A DNA stretch of 64,000 nt, taken from positions 44,589 to 108,588 of the forward strand of contig JAMPED010000003.1 in the NCBI GenBank assembly GCA_023665325.1, given 5' to 3'. A model generated the notes under the pieces. That model did no database searches, was not told the DNA's origin, and saw nothing but the letters and a program-made list of their open reading frames with translations. This document shows, in pieces, positions 1 to 9,714 of this stretch. A program made the translations under genes and the position numbers. Origin of the DNA: Acetobacter sp. (GTDB lineage Bacteria > Pseudomonadota > Alphaproteobacteria > RF32 > CAG-239). Position 1 is the stretch's first letter; each line of letters begins with the position of its first letter.

Positions 1-1023
1 AAAATCGGTAAAGATTGGATTGCTCATTTGGAGATGCTGAGTAAGATTTCTGATTATGCAGAAGATTCTGACTTTGTGAATAAGTTTATTAAGATTAAAA
101 AAGCAAATAAAGAACAGTTACGTAATGAAATTTATAAACGGACAAACGTCGCTGTTACAACAAACAGTATGTTTGTAGTACAAGCGAAGAGAATCCACGA
201 ATATAAACGTCAACTTATGGCTATATTACAAGTTATCGGAGAATATTTAGCCATTGTTCGCGATAATATTCGTCCAATTTCCCCTAAAACATATATTTTT
301 GCAGGAAAGGCAGCTCCGTCATATACATTTGCAAAGTTAATTATCAAGTTGATTAACAATGTGGCAAATGTTGTTAATAATGACTCTAGAGTTGGTGATG
401 CATTAAAGGTCGTTTTTATTCCAGACTATAAAGTTTCTGTTGCTGAAGTACTGATACCTGCGGCAGATGTTAGTTTACAACTTTCTACTGCTGGTTTTGA
501 AGCTTCCGGTACGGGTAATATGAAATTTGCCCTTAATGGTGCTTTAACTGTTGGAACATACGATGGCGCCAATATCGAAATTCGCGAAGCTGTTGGCGCA
601 GATAATTTCTTCTTATTTGGGTTAAGAGAGAATGAGATTCAATCAATGCGCCCAACTTATAATCCACGGAAATATTATGAAGAATCGGAATACATTAAAC
701 GTATTTTAAATGCGATTAACTCTAATCTGTTTTGTGAGAAAGATACACCAGCTTTGTTCAAACCTATTTTTGACGAGCTTCTTAATCGCGATTACTTCTT
801 TGTTTTAGCAGACTTGGAAGCATTTAATCAAGCGATGAAAGATGCAGAGCGCGCTTATTTAAACAAAGATGAATGGGCCAGAAAAGCAATTTACAACGTG
901 GCTAATGTTGGTTATTTCTCCAGTGATCGTGCTGTAGCAGAATATGCCCAAAAGATTTGGCACGTTAGTGACCCATTAACAGAAAACAGTGACGAGGAAG
1001 TATTTGAAGCTAAATCTGCTTAA
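1..1023 (+). CDS. glgP: Glycogen/maltodextrin phosphorylase, C-terminal part (5' end outside window)
   Basis: The reading frame is open from base 1, so this is the last 340 residues of a protein that normally has about 800. Glycogen phosphorylase releases glucose-1-phosphate from alpha-1,4-glucans in the cytoplasm, using pyridoxal phosphate. The family signature SGTGNMKF is present, and the lysine codon at 523-525 is the expected PLP-binding lysine. VQAKRIHEYKRQ and the GTYDGANIEI block are also typical of the C-terminal catalytic lobe. A terminator hairpin follows the stop. The identification is firm; the N-terminal half and any upstream glycogen genes cannot be seen. Confidence 0.96.
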   Translation, partial: KIGKDWIAHLEMLSKISDYAEDSDFVNKFIKIKKANKEQLRNEIYKRTNVAVTTNSMFVVQAKRIHEYKRQLMAILQVIGEYLAIVRDNIRPISPKTYIFAGKAAPSYTFAKLIIKLINNVANVVNNDSRVGDALKVVFIPDYKVSVAEVLIPAADVSLQLSTAGFEASGTGNMKFALNGALTVGTYDGANIEIREAVGADNFFLFGLRENEIQSMRPTYNPRKYYEESEYIKRILNAINSNLFCEKDTPALFKPIFDELLNRDYFFVLADLEAFNQAMKDAERAYLNKDEWARKAIYNVANVGYFSSDRAVAEYAQKIWHVSDPLTENSDEEVFEAKSA

Positions 1024-1042
1024 TTTACTAATAATTGCACGA

Positions 1043-1075
1043 AAAGCCTGAATAGTAATATTCAGGCTTTTTTAT
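1043..1075 (+). terminator. Rho-independent terminator after glgP
   Basis: A 9-bp stem (AAGCCTGAA / TTCAGGCTT) with an 8-nt loop is followed by a run of T. It also lies just beyond the stop of the converging minus-strand gene, so it may serve both, although the minus-strand T run is short. Confidence 0.85.
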
Positions 1076-1914
1076 TTATATTTCCACTCATCTTGTTGTT
1101 TTTTTCGTCGCACTGCTGCTGCGTACTCTGAATTTGAATATTCTAAAGTCTTTTCAGCTGCCTTTTTAAAACGCAAATATTGCTCGTATGCAGCTTGCGC
1201 TCTCGTCCTATCAGGCTTATCTAATATCAGGGCACTCCGGCTGATAGCATAATAAAACCGACATTTTAATTGAAATTTAGCAAAACGGCTATATTTTTCT
1301 TTTGGCAAGCAATCTACTATCTTTACAGAATTGATATATAAGTTCATTTTTTCTGGGCAAGGTTTTATTTTTCTTAGCTCCTCATTGTCTAATATTTCTG
1401 CAAAAAAGTATAATGCCTGTCTTTCACAATCTGAGGACATTGCTTTGGCTGATTTCTGTCTTTTTTTTAAGCGATAAATCATTTGCGCTTGTTGATTATA
1501 TTGCTTTAATATATATTGACTGCGAAATTCGGGCAATCGACTGTGTATTGTCGTTTCTAATGCTTTAATAATAGAGCTATTTTCTTCTGAAATATATGGT
1601 TTATATCGTTCTAATCCTTTATGCAGTATTCTCACACTATGCTCTGACAAATCTGGTGTATCATCTATATGCACATCTGTTGCCAATCGATATGCCTCTA
1701 ATGCATCACAGAACGTTTGTGCAGCATTTATTTCTTCGGTTAGAACCCACGATCTATCAAACAAAGAAGGATGAGTATTTTGTTTGCACTGATGCTTATA
1801 TTGCATCTTTAACCTCAATATGTCTTTATTTACTGGTTCGTCGCTGCTTTTTCCAATTTGCTTCAAGGCTTGGTTAATTTCTTGATAGATTTCTGTTTCA
1901 CCTATATATTCCAT
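1072..1914 (-). CDS. Unknown 280-aa soluble, helix-rich protein
   Basis: I do not recognise this protein. It is charged, with no signal peptide and no membrane segment. It appears largely alpha-helical, with a basic KKRQKSAK patch near the middle and a lysine/arginine-rich C-terminus. The start is an ATG with an AGGTG ribosome-binding site about 7 nt upstream on the minus strand. It is a single gene converging on glgP and sharing its terminator region. Composition and the clear ribosome-binding site support a real gene; function is not inferable. Confidence 0.75.
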   Translation of the reverse strand: MEYIGETEIYQEINQALKQIGKSSDEPVNKDILRLKMQYKHQCKQNTHPSLFDRSWVLTEEINAAQTFCDALEAYRLATDVHIDDTPDLSEHSVRILHKGLERYKPYISEENSSIIKALETTIHSRLPEFRSQYILKQYNQQAQMIYRLKKRQKSAKAMSSDCERQALYFFAEILDNEELRKIKPCPEKMNLYINSVKIVDCLPKEKYSRFAKFQLKCRFYYAISRSALILDKPDRTRAQAAYEQYLRFKKAAEKTLEYSNSEYAAAVRRKKQQDEWKYK

Positions 1915-1981
1915 TTGAGTTCACCTCAGCTGTTAACATAATCTATCATAACATATTTTTTGATGAAATGCAAAGAAAATG

Positions 1982-2010
1982 AAAAAAGCGGCTAAATTTA
2001 GCCGCTTTAG
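1982..2010 (-). terminator. Rho-independent terminator after the TerB-like gene
   Basis: A perfect stem (AAGCGGC / GCCGCTT, loop TAAATTTA) is followed on the minus strand by a T run. It sits 19 nt beyond the stop of the minus-strand gene. Confidence 0.85.
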
Positions 2011-2028
2011 ACTTGAAATGAACCATTT

Positions 2029-2460
2029 TTACTCTATTTCAAGAATAATCTCACCAGTTTTTTGCAACAAAATTTTATCTAAAACCCATTTATTGATTTG
2101 TTTAATTTTATCACTCTCAATATTTAACTTTTCAGCTACATCAATAATAAAGTCAATTTCAGCATCATCAAGACCACTATCTGAATTTGCTAAGTAACAT
2201 AATTCCTTAATCAATTGGAGCGCTTTTTTACGGTCTACAATTTTGACAACTTTATCTAAGACTTCATCTCTTTTCATACTTTTAAGAATTGTTACAATTT
2301 CTGCTTCTTGGATATCATACATTTTGCCTATGCCTTTTAAGAATTCAATTTCTTCTTTGGCAACATTTTTATCTGAATATACCATACAGCAAAAGCATTC
2401 AACAAAAATTCTCTTCTCATTATTATCTAAAGTTGGGATGTAATTATATTCCGTATTCAT
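2029..2460 (-). CDS. TerB-like (tellurite-resistance fold) protein
   Basis: This 143-aa protein is all-helical and acidic, with the layout of the TerB-like fold: two helical hairpins each followed by an Asp/Glu-rich turn (SDKNVAKEEIEF around residue 29 and SDSGLDDAEIDF around residue 93). In this family such turns place acidic residues that may bind metal. It has no signal peptide and no ter gene neighbours, so tellurite resistance should not be assumed. It is a single gene with its own terminator. The fold assignment is moderately confident; the role is unknown. Confidence 0.7.
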   Translation of the reverse strand: MNTEYNYIPTLDNNEKRIFVECFCCMVYSDKNVAKEEIEFLKGIGKMYDIQEAEIVTILKSMKRDEVLDKVVKIVDRKKALQLIKELCYLANSDSGLDDAEIDFIIDVAEKLNIESDKIKQINKWVLDKILLQKTGEIILEIE

Positions 2461-2575
2461 ACTTTTTTCTCCAATCTATCTTTATTTTAGATAAAAGTAT
2501 CTTAATATGTTTAAAATGTGGTAAACGGGTTTTAGATTATATGTATAAATTCACCTTTAAAATTTAAAAAAAGTA

Positions 2576-2603
2576 TTGACGTAAGAAAAAACTTACTATA
2601 AAT
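2576..2603 (+). promoter_or_regulatory. Sigma-70-type promoter of tRNA-Ser
   Basis: TTGACG at 2576-2581 and a TATAAAT block at 2597-2603, spaced 15-16 nt, lie 14 nt before the mature tRNA. Confidence 0.65.
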
Positions 2604-2616
2604 AGGTAATCACTGT

Positions 2617-2704
2617 GGAGTGTTGGCAGAGCGGTAATGCAGCGGATTGCTAATCCGTCATCCCGAATAAGGATGCACAGGTTCGAGTCCTGTACACTCC
2701 GCCA
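2617..2704 (+). tRNA. tRNA-Ser (anticodon GCU)
   Basis: The 88-nt gene has a 7-bp acceptor stem (GGAGTGT / ACACTCC), an anticodon stem CGGAT / ATCCG around TTGCTAA giving anticodon GCT, a long class II variable arm (CATCC..GGATG), a GGTTCGAGTCC T arm, and an encoded CCA end after discriminator G. The long variable arm and anticodon fix it as serine, reading AGC and AGU. Confidence 0.97.
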
Positions 2705-2708
2705 GTTA

Positions 2709-2738
2709 AAAAGGAACTGTTCATCAGTTCCTTTTTTT
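2709..2738 (+). terminator. Rho-independent terminator after tRNA-Ser
   Basis: A 9-bp stem (AAGGAACTG / CAGTTCCTT) with a short loop is followed by seven T, immediately after the tRNA. Confidence 0.9.
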
Positions 2739-2866
2739 ATTGTTTTATGTAAAAAAATTATTTAATGTATCTTTAGACAAAATACTTAATTTTCTTTACT
2801 TTAATTTAAGTTTTTTATTGATATATTTCTTAATAGATTTTTTATTGGGATTTTCAAGAAATAATT

Positions 2867-2906
2867 ATTGACAAAAATGTTTTTACCTGTCATTTATTAT
2901 GTCAAT
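2867..2906 (+). promoter_or_regulatory. Promoter region with a spaced inverted repeat, upstream of the 72-aa gene
   Basis: TTGACA at 2868-2873 looks like a -35 box, with TATTAT at 2895-2900 as a possible -10 (spacing 21, longer than ideal). The same bases form an inverted repeat, ATTGACA at 2867-2873 and TGTCAAT at 2900-2906, bracketing the core promoter. This could be an operator, or coincidence in AT-rich DNA. Confidence 0.45.
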
Positions 2907-2925
2907 AATAAGAAAGGAAATAAGT

Positions 2926-3144
2926 ATGATTAAGGCAACAATTAGTAATGAAACAAAAAGAAACGCTTTTGCGAAAACTAACAATAAAAAAATAGCTTCA
3001 GCGATATGCTCCACCAAATGTGTTGCTAGAGGCGTTGTGTTAAATAATTATAAAATTATCGCTTCAGGTGTTTGTGCTGATATGAAAAACGAATTTAACT
3101 TAAATAATATTATCGCATTCAAGAAACAAAAAGAAGTTGCTTAA
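2926..3144 (+). CDS. Small basic cysteine-containing protein, unknown (72 aa)
   Basis: I do not recognise this protein. The ATG at 2926 is preferred over an in-frame ATG at 2899 because a good AGAAAGGA ribosome-binding site lies 8 nt before it and the upstream ATG overlaps the presumed -10 box. The product is lysine-rich with three cysteines (AICSTKC and SGVCAD). Two stretches beginning KIASA and KIIASG resemble an internal half-repeat. No signal peptide or membrane segment is seen. It stands alone, between its own promoter-like region and a strong terminator, and could be a small nucleic-acid-associated protein, but that is a guess. Confidence 0.65.
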   Translation: MIKATISNETKRNAFAKTNNKKIASAICSTKCVARGVVLNNYKIIASGVCADMKNEFNLNNIIAFKKQKEVA

Positions 3145-3164
3145 TTATTAAAAATCCTAGTACT

Positions 3165-3188
3165 GCCCGCTTGAAGCGGGCTTTTTTT
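3165..3188 (+). terminator. Rho-independent terminator
   Basis: The stem GCCCGC / GCGGGC with loop TTGAA is followed by seven T, 20 nt after the 72-aa gene. Confidence 0.92.
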
Positions 3189-3214
3189 GTGGCTGTAATT
3201 TTATGAAAAATTAC

Positions 3215-3242
3215 TTGCAAATCTTTGCTAAACTTATATATT
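3215..3242 (+). promoter_or_regulatory. Sigma-70-type promoter of fba
   Basis: TTGCAA at 3215-3220 and TATATT at 3237-3242 with 16-nt spacing lie about 40 nt before the fba start codon. Confidence 0.65.
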
Positions 3243-3280
3243 CGTTATGAAATAATATAATTTTAATAAGGAGAATATTG

Positions 3281-4318
3281 ATGCCTTTAGTTTCTATGCG
3301 TCAAATTTTAGACCACGCTGCCGAAAACAATTATGGTGTTCCGGCATTTAACATTAACGATATGGAACAGATTTTAGCTGTTTTGGAAGCTGCGAAAGAA
3401 GTTAACGCGCCAGTTATTATTCAAACATCTACAGGTGCCAGAAAATTTGCTGGTGACCCAATGATTCGTCATATGATTGCAGCAGGAATCGAAATGTATC
3501 CTGAATTGCCAATCTGTTTGCACCAAGACCACGGCTCTTCTGTTGATATTTGCCAATCTGCTTTGGTTAACGGTTATTCTTCTGTGATGATGGATGGTTC
3601 TTTGGAGGCTGATGGCAAAACTCCGTCTTCTTTTGAATATAACGTTCACGTAACTAAAGAAGTTGTTGCTCGTGCACACGCTGTTGGCGCCTCTGTTGAA
3701 GGTGAACTCGGCGTGATTGGTTCTTTGGAAACTGGTAAAGGTGATAAAGAAGATGGTCACGGTGCTGAAGGTGTGATTGATAAGAAACGTTTGGTAACAG
3801 ATCCTGATGAAGCTGCTAGATTTGTTGCTGAAACAAATATTGATGCTTTGGCTGTTGCTGTTGGTACATCTCACGGTGCATACAAATTTACACGCAAACC
3901 TACAGGTGATATTTTGGCAATTGATGTGATTGAAAAAATTCACGCTAAATTACCGAATACACATATGGTTATGCACGGCTCTTCTTCTGTTCCACAAGAA
4001 TTGCAAGATTTGATTAACGCATATGGTGGCGCTATTCCGCAGACATTTGGTGTTCCGGTGGAAGAGATTGTTCGTGGTATTAAGTCTGGTGTTCGTAAAG
4101 TAAACGTTGATACTGACTGCCGTATGGCTATTACCGGCGCTATCCGTAAATTATTTGCAGAGAATCCAAAAGAATTTGACCCACGCAAATATTTGAAACC
4201 GGCGATTGAAGAAATGAAGAAAGTTTGCATTGACCGTTATGTTGCCTTTGGTGCTGCTGGTCAGGCAGATAAAATTAAGCCTGTTCCATTGTCTGTTATG
4301 GCAAAAAGATACGCTTAA
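3281..4318 (+). CDS. fba: Fructose-bisphosphate aldolase, class II
   Basis: This cytoplasmic zinc enzyme interconverts fructose-1,6-bisphosphate with dihydroxyacetone phosphate and glyceraldehyde-3-phosphate. The 345-aa length fits the long class II form common in alphaproteobacteria. Visible motifs are CLHQDHGSS (zinc ligand His and catalytic Asp region), [18 protein letters not shown] and [10 protein letters not shown]. The ATG at 3281 has AAGGAG 7 nt upstream. An in-frame TTG one codon earlier is less likely. The gene is monocistronic, between a promoter and a terminator. Codon use is richer in C-ending codons than in the neighbouring unknown genes, as expected for high expression. Confidence 0.97.
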   Translation: MPLVSMRQILDHAAENNYGVPAFNINDMEQILAVLEAAKEVNAPVIIQTSTGARKFAGDPMIRHMIAAGIEMYPELPICLHQDHGSSVDICQSALVNGYSSVMMDGSLEADGKTPSSFEYNVHVTKEVVARAHAVGASVEGELGVIGSLETGKGDKEDGHGAEGVIDKKRLVTDPDEAARFVAETNIDALAVAVGTSHGAYKFTRKPTGDILAIDVIEKIHAKLPNTHMVMHGSSSVPQELQDLINAYGGAIPQTFGVPVEEIVRGIKSGVRKVNVDTDCRMAITGAIRKLFAENPKEFDPRKYLKPAIEEMKKVCIDRYVAFGAAGQADKIKPVPLSVMAKRYA

Positions 4319-4346
4319 TTTTGTTTCTTTAAGTTGATATAAAATT

Positions 4347-4374
4347 GCCCGCTCCTTTCGGTAGCGGGCTTTTT
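4347..4374 (+). terminator. Rho-independent terminator after fba
   Basis: The stem GCCCGCT / AGCGGGC with a CCTTTCGGT loop is followed by TTTTT. The converging minus-strand regulator gene stops 3 nt beyond it. Confidence 0.9.
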
Positions 4375-4376
4375 GT

Positions 4377-4694
4377 TTAGGCTTTAGGCGTCTTTTCATA
4401 TTCTAGTGGCAATATACCTTTTAGCCCTTCTTTTGGAGCATCTACCAGACGCAGCGCCATTGTTTTGCCATAGAAATCTAATAAAATCTCTATAGCTCCC
4501 CAATGAGGCTTTTCTTTTGCCAACTCTATTTCTTCTATTGTTTTCTCGGAAATCCCGACAAAGTCGCTTACCATTGGTATGGTGTATCGTCTTTTCTGCC
4601 GTTCCAGAAACAGTGCTTGACCGATAAGTTTGCGCATTTCCTTACAATAAACTTCACCATTTTTCATAAAATTTTTAAATTCTTCACTATTCAT
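4377..4694 (-). CDS. XRE-like helix-turn-helix regulator
   Basis: This 105-aa protein has a helix-turn-helix of the Cro/CI type at about residues 30-75 (VSDFVGISEKTIEEIELAKEK), then a short tail. The start is chosen at 4694 because TGGAG lies 9 nt upstream. The frame stays open 24 codons further up but runs through the terminator of the upstream structured RNA. It probably binds DNA as a dimer. On the minus strand it follows two structured RNAs and a terminator, so its expression may depend on readthrough or its own weak promoter. Its targets cannot be seen; nearby candidates are itself and the RNAs. Confidence 0.75.
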   Translation of the reverse strand: MNSEEFKNFMKNGEVYCKEMRKLIGQALFLERQKRRYTIPMVSDFVGISEKTIEEIELAKEKPHWGAIEILLDFYGKTMALRLVDAPKEGLKGILPLEYEKTPKA

Positions 4695-4720
4695 AATTTT
4701 AAACTCCAATAAATTTAAGT

Positions 4721-4754
4721 TAAAAAATACTGGCGCAGGATAATCCAGCGCCAG
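4721..4754 (-). terminator. Terminator of structured RNA A1, just upstream of the XRE gene
   Basis: On the minus strand a 7-bp perfect stem (CTGGCGC / GCGCCAG) is followed by TATTTTTT. It ends 27 nt before the XRE start codon, so it separates RNA A1 from that gene or attenuates it. Confidence 0.85.
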
Positions 4755-4879
4755 GGAGTTCAACAATCACCAGAATATGACTCTTGTAGCCTTCAATATA
4801 TAGCTACAAGCTCCCTGACTTATTTATCAAGGATTTTTCTGGAGAGCCGTTGAAAGCCCTGACGGTATCTCTACCGACA
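4721..4879 (-). ncRNA. Structured RNA A1 (unrecognised pseudoknot family)
   Basis: About 159 nt on the minus strand between a strong promoter and a terminator. In transcript order it has a hairpin CGGTA-GAGA-TACCG (4876-4863); strand a (4854-4837); strand b TCAGGGAG (4818-4811); an 8-bp hairpin CTTGTAGC / GCTACAAG (4810-4783) with the 12-nt loop TATATATTGAAG; strand a' (4775-4759) pairing with a through TTCAAC/GTTGAA and CCAGAA/TTCTGG; and strand b' CTCCCTGG (4758-4751) pairing with b. The order a-b-a'-b' makes a pseudoknot. Loop and pairings recur in A2 and B2 with compensating changes. I do not recognise a known RNA family. It could be an independent sRNA or a cis-acting leader of the XRE gene. 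Confidence 0.75.
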
Positions 4880-4885
4880 AGGGGA

Positions 4886-4913
4886 AGTATAAAAGAGGTG
4901 CAGTTAATGTCAA
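4886..4913 (-). promoter_or_regulatory. Strong promoter of structured RNA A1
   Basis: On the minus strand TTGACA (4913-4908) and TATACT (4891-4886) are separated by 16 nt, a near-consensus sigma-70 promoter. It lies between RNA A2 and RNA A1, so A1 can be transcribed on its own. Confidence 0.8.
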
Positions 4914-4916
4914 GTT

Positions 4917-5014
4917 AAAAAATATTGGCGTCAGGGAGGTCGAAAATCCTCGCAAATATGATTCTTATGGTCTTCAATATATAACCATAAGCTCCCTGAC
5001 ATTTTTCCATTTTC
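4917..5014 (-). ncRNA. Structured RNA A2 (short copy of the same family)
   Basis: This minus-strand copy has the hairpin CTTATGGT / ACCATAAG with the same 12-nt loop TATATATTGAAG (4991-4964) enclosed by GTCAGGGAG / CTCCCTGAC (5000-4992 and 4938-4930). The a/a' pairing is reduced to six bases, GAAAAT (5014-5009) with ATTTTC (4947-4942). The closing stem is followed 7 nt later by a six-T run, which may act as a terminator. A weak promoter (TTTACC around 5052-5047, TATATA around 5028-5023) is possible. The 5' part present in A1 is missing, so A2 may be a minimal or decayed copy. Confidence 0.6.
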
Positions 5015-5065
5015 ATAAGAAGTATATATGGGCTGTGTTAAAGTATGGTAAAAAACCGGTAACAC

Positions 5066-5100
5066 ATAAAAAAGACGGCTTTCCAAAGAATAGCCGTCTT
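5066..5100 (-). terminator. Rho-independent terminator after infC
   Basis: On the minus strand AAGACGGCT / AGCCGTCTT closes an 11-nt loop and is followed by TTTTTT, 19 nt after the infC stop. Hence infC is not followed by rpmI-rplT as in many bacteria. Confidence 0.93.
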
Positions 5101-5118
5101 CTATTTATCATTCCGCTT

Positions 5119-5658
5119 TTATGCAGGAGAAACAATCATAAACATTTGTTTGCCTTCCATTTTTGGAGCGGCATCTACCTTGCAGATTCCATCCAAATCT
5201 TCAAGCAATTTGTTTAAGATTTCTTTTCCCATATCATTTGCGCTCATCTCACGCCCTTTATAGCGCATTGTGAATTTTACTTTATCCCCTTGAGATAAAA
5301 ACTTTTTAGCTTGTTTTACTTTCACTTCGTAATCGTGTGTATCAATCATTGGACGAAGTTTCAGCTCTTTAACGCTAACAATTTTCTGATTTTTCTTAGC
5401 TTCGTTCTTTTTCTTTTGTTGCTCATATTTATATTTGCCATAATCGAGCACTTTACACACTGGTGGTGTTACCTGCGGAGAAATTTCTATTAAATCAAGC
5501 CCAACTTCTTGTGCGATTTTTAACGCATCAAAAAGGCTTACAACTCCTAAATTTTCACCATTATAATTGATTAACCGTACTTCTTTTGCTTTGATTTCAC
5601 GGTTTATGCGTGGTCCGTCTGCTTCACGTACTGGCGCATTGTTATTTTCTGTAGCTAT
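5119..5658 (-). CDS. infC: Translation initiation factor IF-3
   Basis: IF-3 binds the 30S subunit, prevents premature joining of 50S and checks the initiator tRNA and start codon. Both domains are complete: the N-domain with PRINREIKAKEVRLI and the C-domain beginning near RPMIDTHDYEVK, ending in the KMEGKQMFMIVSP block. The start is chosen at 5658, an ATA codon 5 nt after GGAGG; a TTG at 5670 lies directly before that Shine-Dalgarno and has none of its own. Rare AUU/AUC/AUA starts on infC are known and allow IF-3 to repress its own synthesis. About 179 aa. It follows a GNAT gene but has a possible promoter of its own. Confidence 0.95.
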   Translation of the reverse strand: MATENNNAPVREADGPRINREIKAKEVRLINYNGENLGVVSLFDALKIAQEVGLDLIEISPQVTPPVCKVLDYGKYKYEQQKKKNEAKKNQKIVSVKELKLRPMIDTHDYEVKVKQAKKFLSQGDKVKFTMRYKGREMSANDMGKEILNKLLEDLDGICKVDAAPKMEGKQMFMIVSPA

Positions 5659-5706
5659 TGTCGCCTCCAATAAAAATTAAAATTCGTTTATATGTTAAAT
5701 TAACTA

Positions 5707-5736
5707 TTTATAATTCGCAAGAAAAATTTAGCTCAA
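5707..5736 (-). promoter_or_regulatory. Possible infC promoter
   Basis: On the minus strand TTGAGC (5736-5731) and TATAAA (5712-5707) with 18-nt spacing lie in the 89-nt gap between the GNAT gene and infC. Confidence 0.45.
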
Positions 5737-5747
5737 GGCGTCATTTT

Positions 5748-6602
5748 TTACAGTGCATAGCCTTTTTTATATTCGGCAAGCGCAAAAATTGGTACGTTTT
5801 TCTTTTTGGTTGGCAGATAATATGATGAATGTGCAAAGGTAACCTCCTTTTTTGTACGGTCGAATTCCACTCCGATAAATCCTTTTTTTATCATATTATC
5901 AATCAATTCAAAGCGGTCATACGGAACAGACACTCTAGCTCTAAAGCAAGATAAAACTGTTTCCTTTTCTATTGGCTTATGAAGCAATGAGATTTTGCCG
6001 CCGTCCGATGGATCTATTGCTGTTTGAAACAGATTAAATCGGCACGCAAAATATGGTGTCATATTCCACAAATTACTTCTATCTACAATAGATGTACAAT
6101 CTGTGCAGCCCATACGCCGAGCTTGTTCCATCCGATATTCAATCATTACTGTATTTAAGGCATTACCACGATATGCAGGCAAAACCGAATCGGCGCCAAA
6201 CGAGGCGATTCGACTATTACCATAGTGTCTATCCTCATTAAAAAAGTTATATTCAACATTAGGAAGCTCATCTTGGAGTTCTTTTGCATTATCGCAGATT
6301 TTTAGATATGACATTCCAACAAGATGTTGACCAACAAAAACACCAATATAGTTTATCTTTGGATTTTGAAACACTTGATAGTAATATTCTTTTGAGTGCT
6401 TATGGATAAAGCATTCCTCCCCCTCTCGCAGGTTATTATAAATATTTTCAGAGAGGTTTCCCATTGCTTCCGCATCGTTTACATTTAAGGGGCGAATATG
6501 GAAATGAACAGGTTTATCTTGTGTAACGCCGTTGATTTTTGACAGTCTACCCTGCCAAACCATTTCGCCGTTTATTTGATAGTTATTTATTTCCGTGTTC
6601 AT
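5748..6602 (-). CDS. GNAT-fold N-acetyltransferase, substrate unknown
   Basis: This 284-aa protein has a GNAT-like central region. Residues around 30-110 give the N-terminal fold, including YIGVFVGQHLVGMSYLK. The stretch FGADSVLPAYRGNALNTVMI around 135-155 resembles the acetyl-CoA-binding motif A (Arg-Gly-Asn-Ala in place of the usual R/Q-x-x-G-x-G/A). A C-terminal extension of about 90 residues has no recognised domain. It is larger than a single GNAT domain, so a second degenerate half is possible. An AGAGGAT ribosome-binding site precedes the ATG. It lies behind a leader region with a promoter, a possible leader peptide and a terminator, which suggests attenuation. Confidence 0.75.
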   Translation of the reverse strand: MNTEINNYQINGEMVWQGRLSKINGVTQDKPVHFHIRPLNVNDAEAMGNLSENIYNNLREGEECFIHKHSKEYYYQVFQNPKINYIGVFVGQHLVGMSYLKICDNAKELQDELPNVEYNFFNEDRHYGNSRIASFGADSVLPAYRGNALNTVMIEYRMEQARRMGCTDCTSIVDRSNLWNMTPYFACRFNLFQTAIDPSDGGKISLLHKPIEKETVLSCFRARVSVPYDRFELIDNMIKKGFIGVEFDRTKKEVTFAHSSYYLPTKKKNVPIFALAEYKKGYAL

Positions 6603-6623
6603 TTTATCCTCTTAAAATTTATA

Positions 6624-6650
6624 TTAAAAAAAGCGGGTTTGTTCCCGCTC
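6624..6650 (-). terminator. Leader terminator (attenuator) 22 nt upstream of the GNAT gene
   Basis: On the minus strand AGCGGG-AACAAA-CCCGCT is followed by seven T and ends just before the GNAT ribosome-binding site. With the promoter at 6812-6784 it would stop transcripts of about 150 nt before the gene. Confidence 0.8.
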
Positions 6651-6676
6651 TATAATTTGTTTTTGTGAATTTGCTT

Positions 6677-9714
<3,038 letters not shown>

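Noticed and set aside
1596..1877. Plus-strand frame opposite the 280-aa unknown gene
   Set aside because: It is a mirror of the minus-strand gene, without a ribosome-binding site or protein-like composition.
2029..2460. Tellurite-resistance operon
   Set aside because: Only a TerB-like fold is present, with no other ter genes nearby, so the phenotype cannot be inferred.
2617..3188. Integrated element at tRNA-Ser
   Set aside because: No duplicated tRNA 3' end and no integrase are visible downstream; fba follows normally.
5035..5217. Plus-strand frame at the infC 3' end
   Set aside because: It runs through the infC terminator and then antisense to infC, with no start signals.
5659..5670. TTG start for infC at 5670
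   Set aside because: The TTG lies directly upstream of the GGAGG that would have to serve it. ATA at 5658 is correctly spaced.
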